Assembly (NCBI GenBank): GCA_037447655.1
Contig: JBBHKE010000656.1
Coordinates: 145,686-209,685 of the forward strand
Direction: 5' to 3'
Origin: Zygnema cylindricum
Lineage: Eukaryota > Streptophyta > Zygnematophyceae > Zygnematales > Zygnemataceae
Length of the DNA: 64,000 nucleotides
Shown: positions 1 through 9,774 of the stretch, one piece after another
How the letters are laid out: each line of letters starts with the position of its first letter
Numbering within the stretch: position 1 is the first letter of the stretch
Position numbers and translations under genes: made by a program
Notes under the pieces: generated by a model
Told to the model about the DNA's origin: nothing
Seen by the model: the letters and a program-made list of their open reading frames with translations, nothing else
The model's database searches: none

Positions 1-1302
1 CTTGAAGTGGGAGACTTAAGAAAACAAATTTTACGGGAAGCTCATGAGCATTTAGGACATCTAGGTCGAGATAAAACTCTTAGTCGATTGCAAAGTAGAT
101 TGTTTTGGCTTGGGATGGCAAAGGAGGTGTCAAAACACGTGGAAAGTTGTGTCCCATGCCAACAAAGTAAACCTAGTACCCAAAAACCTAAAGGTCTCTT
201 AAAACCTTTGGATATCCCTGAAAGACCGTGGGAATCTGTCAGTATGGATTTTATTGTCAAGTTGCCTGCTACATCTAAAAAGAATGATAGTATCATGGTC
301 GTAGTCGATAGGTTCAGTAAAATGGCAATCTTTATCCCTTGCAAAACAACTCATTCAGTTGTAGATATTGCAAAGTTATATTTTGACAACGTGGTCAGAC
401 ATCATGGAGTCCCTCTATCTATAGTCAGTGATAGAGATTCTAAATTTACGTCTGCTTTTTGGAAAGAATTACAGCAAAATTTAGGCTCTGAATTGAAAAT
501 GAGTACCGCTTATCATCCTCAGACAGATGGACAGACAGAAAGGATGAACCGTACACTAGAGGAAATGCTTAGGACTGTTTGCAGTGGAGTTCAGAACACA
601 TGGGAATCTAAATTGCCATTAATGGAATTTGCATACAATTCATGTAAACATGCTAGTACAGGATTCTCACCATTTAAAGTTGCATACGGATACCAACCTA
701 GAGAAGCATTGGACTTAATAACAGGGGTCACTCAAGAGAATAGAGGTTCTGGAACAGAGTTTTGGGAATACGTTCAAACAGTTTGGAAAACTGTCCGGGA
801 TGCATTAGTGGAGGCACAAAGGAGGCAAGAATTAAATGCTAACCTCAAACGGGGTGATTGGGTGTTACGCACAACTGAGAAGGTTTCGCTTTCTACAACT
901 CATTACAAGTGCAAGATTAAGGGACAATCGGATCCTACGGGGAAATTTTCTTCTAAGTACATTAGACCATTTACTATAATCGAGATGATATCGTCAGTTG
1001 CTACCAAATAGGACTTCCCGCCTTCAACAAAAATTCATCCAGTGATACATATCAGCCAATTGAAACCAGCGAATCTTCGACCAACTGAAGGAGAATTGGA
1101 ATTGGATCCCTCAATAATTATAGAACCTGAAGTCCACAGATGGGTAATAGATTTGGTTGGTCAACGGTTCAGGGTCGGCGATACTATATTCTGGCAAGTG
1201 CATTATCTAGGAAGGCCTGAGGATGAGTTGACTTTAGAGGATAAAAATTCATAGTTTTTACAGAGGTATTGGAGGGATAATAATATAGAAGTCCCGTCTT
1301 GA
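1..1302 (+). pseudogene. Ty3/gypsy integrase and chromodomain, 3' end of pol
   Basis: This is the 3' end of a gypsy polyprotein entering from the left edge. The long frame from position 7 has the HHCC zinc-binding region (C48 and C51) and a complete integrase core, with D81 (MDF), D142 (VSDRD) and E178 (GQTER) giving a D-x35-E spacing. A basic C-terminal region follows. After an in-frame TAG at 1009-1011 the same frame resumes with the HPV-HISQLKP linker typical of gypsy integrases, then a chromodomain-like segment (YLGRPEDELT, about 1180-1230). A second TAG lies at 1252-1254, and the frame ends at a TGA near 1300. The presence of a chromodomain points to the chromovirus branch. The two stops indicate a dead copy, although the catalytic triad is intact. 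Confidence 0.9.
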
Positions 1303-1333
1303 GAATTAAAGGTGTTTAAATGAGGTCATTTAA

Positions 1334-2442
1334 AAATAATGAGGGGATGATGTAACAACAATAACGGATAGAACTTGTTTATAAAGGGGTATTTAGGTAT
1401 TATGATTATAGAGTACTAAATTTGGTAGACGTGCGCAAAAGAATCACGCTATTTGGAGTTATATTTTAAGAGTTATAGCAAGGGTGTATTTAGGTGACAG
1501 CGTGGGGTCTAAACAACAAGTGGGTATCATTGAAATGGGTTAAGGGTCAAATTAGTACCGAAATTACGCGTGTACGTTTCTTAAAGTTCTAACGAAATGT
1601 TTAGTATGCACGGTGCTTCGTTTTGTACAAATTTTAGTACGAAACGTCACTTTTACTTAAGGGAATTTCGTAGGAAAAGTTTCGCGTGCGAAATTTGTTA
1701 CGCACGATCGTGGGAAGTAGCGTTTCGTTTGGCGCGCACTTTTGCACGTAAATTTTACGTAGTAAAACGGAACGTTTGATTGGTTAGTAAAGTGCTAAGT
1801 AGTTAGTAAGAGATTTCGCACGTTTTTGCATTGGTCAGTCTGAGTCTTTACTGATCAATGATTGGCCCAGGTAATAGCCTGTTAAAACGGAGCGTTGACT
1901 CTGGCTTGGCGAGTCCAGGGCGATGATGGATAAATAGTGAAGTGTAAGAGGAGAGTAGACATCTTTTCCTTTGGAAAAGTTTGTGGAAATTCCAGCTGAT
2001 CTTGGTCCTAAGCGATTAATACCAAATTGGAGAAAAGGCATTTTGCATTGAAATCTCTTATTAACTAAATAGTGTTTTAGTAGTTAAGAGATAGAATTAT
2101 TAAGAGTGGAGAGTAGTGGAAGAAAATTTAATCAGAAGGGTTGAGCCACGAGGGCAAGAGACCAAGCTAATGTTATGTGGATAGAAGCTTCTTCTAATTT
2201 ATAGTTTATCCTTTTGTGAGTGTTGTCCAATGTGGATGTGTATTTTCCAATGTGTGGAATGTGTGGTTGGGATTGTTTGTAGTAATGGGATTTTCAGAGA
2301 GGTAGGAAATCCTGTTACACTTATTCCGATTCACACTTTGTGACGTGACGTGACGCGACGAATCAAAGTGTACGGAATCTGACGACAATTTCGCCAACCT
2401 TATTTTGTGTACAGATTGTGTCAAAATCGAGGAGCGACACAT
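1334..2442 (+). repeat. polypurine tract and probable 3' LTR of the gypsy element
   Basis: A purine-rich run (AATGAGGGGATGA) lies about 35 bases after the pol stop and is followed at 1351 by TGTAACA, a standard LTR start. That fixes the left boundary well. The right boundary is uncertain: a candidate CGACACA end lies near 2440, but the sequence around it recurs at 3188-3398, so the LTR may be shorter or rearranged. No gene was seen inside. Confidence 0.5.
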
Positions 2443-2533
2443 TGTGGTGGAAAGCGAAAAAAAGACAACATCTCATTGCACCACTTATTTAGGCATTTCA
2501 TCACAAGATGACACACAAGATGATATATATATA
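2324..2533. repeat. ~210-bp direct repeat, copy 1
   Basis: This segment is nearly the same as 3188-3398. Each copy starts with a short imperfect hairpin (CACACTTTG ... CAAAGTGT) whose loop contains repeated TGACG units, and continues through GAGGAGCGACACA and a stretch ending in a TA-rich tract. The two copies flank a copia RT fragment. They may be LTR-end plus leader sequence of one element family, but the family was not identified. Confidence 0.7.
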
Positions 2534-2584
2534 TATATAGTGGGTCCTCAAGAAAAAAACGGGTGCTTTTAGTGATAATGCTAG

Positions 2585-3120
2585 AGTGGTATTTAGAGGT
2601 TTTTAGTAACTGAAAGAAGTTGGTTTTACAAAGACGTATGCGCTAGTAGTATGTAAAGTTTTTCATCAACGGGAAGAAGGGAAGGAGAAAGGAGTTGATT
2701 ATACAAAGATATATGCGCCTATTGTAAAATGCGACTCTTTATGGATGATTTTGGCAATTGCGGCAGTTGGAGAGAAACACATCTACCAAATAGATGTTAA
2801 AACAACGTTTTTGAAAGGAAAACTTGAATAAGGAGCGTGCAAGAAGATTCGGAAGGGAGTTGCCTCGAAGAATGGGGAGGCATAGCGCATGCGAAAGTCC
2901 TTATATGGGTTAAAGCAGAAGGCCCGTACTTGGTACCTACAGTTACATTCGGTGTTAACCGATTTCAATTTTAAATGGACTACTTTAGATTCGGGCGTTA
3001 ACATTAAGGGGAAGGGAGTTCACCAAATAATCTTCTCAATTTACATGGAAAGTTTATTAATGACTAACACTCTGCAAAAAATCACCAAATTGAAGGCTTT
3101 CCTGCGCCGTCATTTTTGTT
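2585..3120 (+). pseudogene. copia reverse transcriptase fragment (copia X, N-terminal half)
   Basis: In the plus frames this reads as copia RT: a GVDYT-x-IYAPIVK segment, then MILAIAA and YQIDVKTTFLKG (the QxDVKTAFLxG motif), ending in a stop after KGKLE. Further on KSLYGLKQ appears (2889 onward), followed by a degraded tail. Stops and frameshifts break it several times, and a stretch near 2610-2650 looks like a diverged partial duplicate of the VDYTK region. The C-terminal half is found again at 4683-5395, beyond a repeat copy and a solo LTR, so this is one disrupted element. Confidence 0.8.
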
Positions 3121-3187
3121 AGTTTTGGTGCGATCTTTGGCGATTTATTTGTACTAGCAAGGATTTATTTATACTGGCAGACTTCTA

Positions 3188-3398
3188 CCGATTCACACTT
3201 TGTGACGTGACGTGACGCGACGAATCAAAGTGTACGAAATCAAACGTCAATTTCGCCAACCTTATTTTGTATACAGATTGTGTGAGAATCGAGGAGCGAC
3301 ACATTGTGGTGGAAAGCGACGAAACGAGAATATCTCATTGCACCACTTATTTAGGCATTTCATCACAAGATGACACACACGATGATATATATAATGCT
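3188..3398. repeat. ~210-bp direct repeat, copy 2
   Basis: Second copy of the 2324-2533 repeat, with the same hairpin and TGACG-rich loop and the same order of landmarks, differing by scattered substitutions. The 350 bases that follow, up to the solo LTR, contain no recognisable gene. Confidence 0.7.
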
Positions 3399-3755
3399 GC
3401 AAGGCATTTAAAATAACTATCTAATGGAAATGTCATGCAGATCACTCTCAAACTCAGAATACTCTCAAGATTCATAGAAGAAGCATTTACTTTATTTGAT
3501 CAGAACTCTTTGTACATTCTTTATTAGGAACCTTATCATAGAACATGGAAGGAGAATGCAACTTTATTAAAGATAGTTTGTAGGAAAAATTTGTACTCCA
3601 ATCGGGGCTCACTTCGGCTTACACCTTGTGGCCCCTAGACTATAACTACATTTCTTCAGATGCCTAAACCTGTCCAATCTATTGGTTTGTTTTTATGCCT
3701 CTCCCATTGCTATCTTCCTAGTGGTTTGTACATGCTAAGTTTTGCAGTGTTAGAT

Positions 3756-4675
3756 TGTTAATATTTGAGTATTTTCTAGGTCTTTATTTAGGATAAAGAA
3801 AAGAGCAGAGGCAGTTTGCCTCTGACTCCCTTTTCTAAGCCCCCACACTTGTTCTAGTCACTAAAGGCTAGAGAGGGAGCTAGAGCCATGGCTGCCTAAG
3901 CTCTCCATAGAGACACAAGTAGATACTGGTAGGTTTACTATAAAGGTATTTGATGGACCTAGGAATCGATCTTGGTACCTACCGTCCGTCAAACAACCCT
4001 TAGTCGTTAGCTTTGTACGCTTAGTCTAAGACTAGTGCTACGACATATAGGGTTTGATAAATATTTAGATAGTTACACGTAGAGTTTTTCACCGGCACGC
4101 AAGATAACAAGTTTGGATGTGACAACAGTCACCTGTATGGTCTTATCGTACAGTTGATGTACAGAAAGTACTCTGGCCCTGTACTTTTCTCTACGGTACA
4201 TTCTTGTGATTGGCGCTGTTTTTAAGTAGAAGGGGTTAAGAGAGGGAATAGGAATTAGAATATTTTGGGTAGGTAGCCGCCTCTCCCAGAGAGCACCTTG
4301 TATAAATGGCTAACTTTGAGCATCCACAACTATGAATTCAGTTGACCAAATTTAGTGATTCTTTTTGCTCCGGACTCAAGAGAGTCCAGGCTACATAGAG
4401 GTGTAGTCGGTCAGAGTATTTTCTTACGAGGGTGGCTGCATTTCTAAGGGAAAGTCAAAGTGGGGAATGTTATCCAAAACTCATATTCTAACTTTGCATT
4501 CTGTGGTGGAACTGAGCACACAAAAGGTCTTATTTCAAAGGGGTGAAGCTATAATGGGGTTCTAATTGTTAAGGGGTCAATCATTTCGGTTTATATATAC
4601 TTGGAGTCGGCACTATCTAGATTAACTTCTTTGGACGTGCGAATTTTGTGTGGCAATGGAGCCCATAGAGTTTCA
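3756..4675 (+). mobile_element. solo LTR of a copia family, 920 bp
   Basis: It starts TGTTAATATT and ends AGTTTCA, and is bounded by the identical 5-bp duplication TAGAT at 3751-3755 and 4676-4680. It resembles the solo LTR at 58806-59978 along much of its length: both have the TATTTTCTAGGTC start, the GCCATGGCTGCCTAAG block, and the end with CTTGGAGTCGGCACTATCTAGAT. There is no internal coding region, so the element was probably reduced by LTR-LTR recombination. It sits inside copia X. Confidence 0.85.
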
Positions 4676-4682
4676 TAGATGT

Positions 4683-5395
4683 CATATGTTTATAAGTTGG
4701 GTGGTCACTGGTTTATATGACTGTGTAAAACTATCACATTTTAAGGTAACGGACCTTAGAGACGTCCGTTACATTTTGGGGATTGTTGTTATTTGATATC
4801 CAAATGGAGATCTCAAACTTAGTCAAGCTCAATACTACAAATAAGTGTTAACACGGAGTGGCATGTCGAATGCGTAACCACTCTTGTCGCCTACGGATCT
4901 TAAGTGTAAGTTTAATAAGGAATCGTTGATGGACGTGCGATATCGATAAGCTATCGGAAATATTATGTTCTTGAGTGTGTGTACTTGTCCGAATATTGTG
5001 GCATCATTTTCAATTGTAAGTCAATTCTATCATGAACCGAAGAAATCACATTTGTAGGCTGTGAAGAATGTATTTCTATATTTTGCCGGTACGATTGAGA
5101 TTGTACCAACGCACAAATAGGATAGTTGCTTGGACGACATTGGTTAATGCGATGCTGATTGGGGAGGAGATTACGATTATGGAAATTCAACGGCTGGATA
5201 CACATTCGTAATCCGCAGCACGACCATTTTGTGGAGTCCACGTCTACAACCGGCAGTTGCATTAATTTTTAAGGAGGATCAGTAGATGGTGGCTTGTCAT
5301 GTTGCTAAACCATCTAATTGGTTAAAAAAGATGTTGGTGAATTAGCTTGCCATGTTGCGAAAGCATCTACTTGGATCAATGAGATGTTGGTGAAT
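4683..5395 (+). pseudogene. copia RT C-terminus and RNase H (copia X, second half)
   Basis: Plus-frame translation gives HFKVTDLRDVRYILG, the conserved block following the YVDD region in copia RT, then a degraded RT tail, and an RNase H start (DADWGGDYDYGNSTAGYTFV). It continues to ACHVAKxSxW-x3-MLVN near 5290-5395. That last block is present twice in tandem with a period of about 53 bp, so a short duplication occurred here. Numerous stops and shifts show an old copy. It continues the fragment at 2585-3120. Confidence 0.8.
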
Positions 5396-5414
5396 TGAAG
5401 ATTTTGATTGACTG

Positions 5415-7320
5415 TTTGCAAATCTCTTGATAGGGGTTACATGGAGTTTTTCACTCCATGCTTTGTATTGTTTAAAGTACTCTGGGGCTTTTGATTTTTT
5501 TTTCAGAAAATATACTCTTCAATACCGAGACCAATCATCAGTGATGGTCATCATATACCTCGTACCTCCGAGCGATGGCAATTTTGCCGGACCCCAAATA
5601 TCTGTGTGTACCAAGTGTAGGACTTTTTCTACTTTATAATAGGTTGTTTTTGGGAAGGATAGCGAATGGCCCTTCCCTTAAGCATACCCGCTAGAGTCAC
5701 TCAAATTCTCACTTTCTTCTAACTGAATTCCTTCCACTATTCCTATATTTTTCATTTTTTTTTACTTATCTAAATGCACATGTCCAAGCTTCTTATGCCA
5801 CAATATTATATCATGAACACCAGCATAGTAAAGATTCTTTTTTTCATTGCTTAAAATAAGCCTAAACATCTATTGGCTACCATTTTCAGTTGTGAAGTAA
5901 ACTTCCTCTTCAAAGCTAGGAGAAAAGACTCCTTTCTTTATGTTAGTTTCAAAACCCTTATAATCTAATACAATTGTTGAGATAAGATTCTTGTTCAACT
6001 CAAAAATAAACAACATATCAGAAAATAAAACTATAAATATTGTTCCTTCCACTAATACTTTATGATCTACTAATCCTACCAAAGTAGTAATGACTACCCT
6101 CCTATCCCCATACTCTATCTCTAGAATATGAATCTTTTTTATTTTTGCGAACATATGTTTATATTTACACATGTGCATAGAAGCATTCACAATCCAGCGT
6201 GCTTCACTTATCAATCCCGTGAATGCACATTTTTGTTTTCGTGGAATTTCGACATCGGTCTTCACCTCCATCTCCTCATCCAACAAGAGCTCATCATCCT
6301 TGGACTCCTCCTCATGTACCTCAGTCACAAGTGCTTTCTTTTTCCCTTTCGAAGGTCCACCAGTCTTCCCGTTTTTTAGCCGAAACTAAGTTAGCTTTGA
6401 ACACCCCGCCATATAGTTCCCTAGTTTCTTGCAAAAGTGAAAAAGCCGCTTGGGAACCCTCGGTTTAAACTCATCGGACTGATTTTTCTGTCCCTCTCCT
6501 CCATAGTTTTTGAAGGGTTTCTTTGAGCCCCTATTCCTCCAATCGGTCTCGGTTGTTAAGGCTTGTCTGCTCTTTCCTCCCCTTCGGATCTCGTTAGTAT
6601 TCTCACGGACAAGAATCAACTCTACCACTAAATTCCAGGTTCACCTGAAGGTCGCTAGATCATGTACACGATTGGCTATGTTCGTGTACTCATCGGGTAG
6701 CTTCATGAGTAAGTAACTAGCCTTTTCTTTTTCAGTTTCTATTCTTCCAGTACTCTCTAACTCCATAAAAAGTGTAGCAAGCTTATTGCTGAAATCTAGC
6801 ATTTTCCCCCTTTTGTAGACATATGCAACTATTTTATGATATGCCAACTGTTGTTTTTGAAAAATACCACTTCGGTACATATCTATAAATGCCACCCATA
6901 GATCGGATGCTCTTTCTACTTGCAAATGAGGAGATGTAAGTCCTTAAGTGAAATGTCGGAGAATGAAATGCTTTGGTGCCATATTATTATACTCCCAAGC
7001 ATCAATATCATTCTCCTCGTTTTTTCAGAACAAATGGTAAGAACGCCGAACTGGTTTTTATTGGTGTGGATATCTATTTTTCCTTTCCTTTGTCTACCAC
7101 CTCCCCTTCCTTTTTCTCCTCTGTTGGGGTTGGATTTGCATCTTTGGTTAATCTGCTCCCTCCAAACTTTGGATGGATGCATAAGCTGGATGGACGCCTC
7201 ACTCGTCCACTCACTATTCCCCAAAACCTTTTCTCTCCTATAGCTCTTGTCATCATACTCTCCTGGTATATCAAGTCAGCTCCGTTAAAGATGGGCACCT
7301 TAGAGGTTGGGCCCATAATC
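5415..7320 (-). pseudogene. truncated copia gag-protease-integrase (copia B)
   Basis: Read on the minus strand from about 7313, gag begins MGPTSKVPIFNG, the same start as copia A and D (MGPPSRVPIFNG). The order is gag helices (6641-6925), a CCHC-like remnant (FHFCKKLGNYMAGCSKLT, 6386-6628), then the protease/gag_pre-integrase region with ASMHMCKYKHMF and DMLFIFELNKNLIST (5870-6328). The integrase N-terminus follows, recognisable down to about 5415, where the element stops abruptly. There is no RT or 3' LTR, so this is a 3'-truncated copy. The PBS at about 7306-7320 is a two-mismatch version of the half-tRNA-Met site seen in copia A and D. Confidence 0.85.
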
Positions 7321-9028
7321 TGAAACTTTGTGGCCACCATAGGTCCTCAAAATATGCAGCTTATACTAAGTCTCTAGGATAACCCTGACCCCCTTGTGTT
7401 TGATTAAGACTGTGTGCCATCCTGCCATCCTGATAGAATACAAATTGAACCAACAAATTGAACCAACTTCATCCTTGTGAAGACAAGACTCCCCCGAGTG
7501 AGTAGCAAAAAGAATCGACTAATTTTCTCCCCTGAGCAGTAAGTTACTAATGGTTTAAGATGGCCTTTTATACAAGTGCTCTCTGAGAAAGAGAGGGCTA
7601 CACTAGAATCGGCTACGTCTTAAACCTCTCTCTAAGCTTCAACTTCATCCCTGTGAAGACAAGACTCCCCTGATTGAGTAGCAAAAAGAATCAACTAATT
7701 TTCTTATTAATGGTTTAAAATGGCCTTTTATACAAGTGCTCTCTGAGAAAGAGAGGGCTACACTAGAATCGGCTACGTCTTAAACCTCTCTCTAAGCTTC
7801 AACTTCATCCCTGTGAAGACAAGACTCCCCCGAGTGAGTAGCAAAAAGAATCAACTAATTTTCTCCCCTGAGCAGTAAGTTATTAATGGTTTAAGATGGC
7901 CTTTTATACAAGTGCTCTCTGAGAAAGAGAGGGCTACACTAGAATCGGCTACGTCTTAAACCTCTCTCTAAGATTCAACTTCATCCCTGTGAAGACAAGA
8001 CTCCCCCGAGTGAGTAGCAAAAAGAATCAAGTAATTTTCTCCCCTGAGCAGTAAGTTATTAATGGTTTAAGATGACCTTTTATACAATTGACCTTTTATA
8101 CAGGTGCTCTCTGAGAAAGAGGGGGCTACAATAGAATTGGCTACGTCTTAAACCTCTCTCTAAGCTTCTACTGAAGTACGGCACCAATCAAATATCTCTG
8201 CGGTTAAAAAAGGTACAGGTGTCGGAGTACTTTCTTTACGACCACTCTACGGCATGGCCAAGATGTTCCCGTCTGTCTATGCCGACTCTACGGCATGGCC
8301 AAGATGTTGACTCTACGGCATGGCCAAGATGTTGACGTCTGTCCACGCCGAACTTGTTCTGATGATTTCCAAAGATGCGGCGAACTAATGAGGTATTGCC
8401 ACGTGTCATTTGGTGTGGCAATGACCGAAAACTGCCTAGGCGGCCATTCCGAAATGTCGGCTCATATTATGGTTGTTCGATATAGACCGGCTTTAATGCC
8501 AACCGTTGAAACAAATGTCCGAGACATTTGTTTCGTGCGGTGCCCGTATACATACCATATGTTCAACTGGTTGTATGTACTAGGGTCCGTTTGTTCCGCT
8601 AAATGGAATTAACTATAGGTACATGTTTAAATAGTAGTCAAACCCTATATTCTCAGCACAGCTCCTAATCTATAGGACAAACGCTAAAGGCTACTGGCCA
8701 TCTTGACGAACAGTAGGTACATCTTGACGGACAGTAGGTACCAAGATCAAATCCTGGGTCCGTGAAGTCTACCTTTTAGGTAACTCTACCTCTGGACTGC
8801 TTCCTGTCTCTTTGGACAGCATAGGCAGCCATGGCTCTAACTTCCTCTCCAGTCTTTAGTGACTACGATCTCCAGTCTTTAGTGACTACGATCTCCAGTC
8901 TTTAGTGACTACGACAAGTGTAGGGACTTGAGAGTGGAGTAAGAGGCAGGTTGCCTTTGCTTCTTTAATATTTTTTTCTACACTAATCAGACCTAGAAAA
9001 TACCTAACAATAACTATTAATTTCTATA
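7321..9028 (-). mobile_element. 5' LTR of copia B, expanded by tandem repeats
   Basis: On the plus strand it starts TGAAACTTTGTGG next to the PBS and ends near TTTCTATA (minus-strand start TATAGAAATT, a one-base variant of the TGTAGAAATT start of related LTRs). At about 1.7 kb it is some 650 bp longer than the LTRs of copia A. Much of the excess is the tandem array at 7465-8168. Two smaller triplications also occur: CTACGGCATGGCCAAGATGTT three times (8248-8333) and CTCCAGTCTTTAGTGACTACG three times (about 8848-8915). Confidence 0.8.
7465..8168. repeat. tandem repeat, four copies of ~176 bp
   Basis: Copies begin AACTTCATCC at 7465, 7641, 7801 and 7977. The second copy is about 16 bp shorter because it lacks the CTCCCCTGAGCAG part, and the fourth has an extra short duplication of GACCTTTTATACA. 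Each unit spans GAAGACAAGACTCCCC through CTCTCTGAGAAAGAG to TCTAAGCTTC. The unit corresponds to a segment that is single-copy in the LTRs of copia A. Confidence 0.9.
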
Positions 9029-9774
9029 TAACAAAGTTACAGGTTTTCCACATTTAATTGTAAAGTTTTTGGTATTGGATAGTCCATATATGTGTGAGAA
9101 AACCATCTTTTTTGGTATTTTAGAATTTTCTAGGGTGATAGTATTTTGGCGCTAATCAGATTGTCACATTACTACAAGATTTATGATTACAAACATAAAT
9201 TTCATCAAAGATACACAATCTCAACATAGTAATAGAATTTCAACATAATTTTATGACGAAATCTAAAACTATCCACTATGTGCATAAACAACTTAATTAT
9301 TCTTGTTAATCGAACAAACAAAATCATTTCATATGCATCTGAATCTTCCACGATTTTAGTTGGCGCTATCCATGATGATGTTTATAAAGCTCAATTGTGA
9401 AAAAAGAAAAATTAATAATGACAAGAGAAATGCACACTGATCAAATCGACGGATATGAAAACCCCATATATATTTATTTTTAGAAACTCATGACTAACAA
9501 CATGTCATCTACATTTTTTATACCCTTAACAAATAAGCAAAACGACCATCCACTAAACACTAAAAAGACACTAGAAACAATCTAAGCCCCTATGCGAAAA
9601 GTTCCAAAAACCAAACGCCTATATATAGTCCAATAATGAAAAACGGACATACAAAAACTTCATAGTTACTCCTCATCACCATATCAAGTTTATCGAACCC
9701 TCCCTCAATTTCTAAACATTTCCTTTCGAACATACGCCAATTCAAACATTTTTAATAAAATAGGTACATCTCCA
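9029..9774. other. AT-rich intergenic region, no gene seen
   Basis: This is the stretch downstream of the minus-strand LRR gene. It has no long open frame and no repeat shared with the rest of the window. It presumably holds the 3' UTR and polyadenylation region of that gene, but no specific signal was assigned. Confidence 0.5.

Noticed and set aside
1597-1779. Small plus-strand frame in the gypsy LTR
   Set aside because: It lies within probable LTR sequence, has no recognisable domain, and its length is expected by chance.
6916-7323. Several overlapping plus-strand frames of about 100 codons
   Set aside because: They lie antisense to the minus-strand copia B gag, whose start and motifs match copia A and D.
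8236-8421. Repetitive short frame at the triplicated CTACGGCATGGCC motif, and the possibility of a CRISPR-like array
   Set aside because: Three directly adjacent units without spacers inside an LTR; a simple local triplication.
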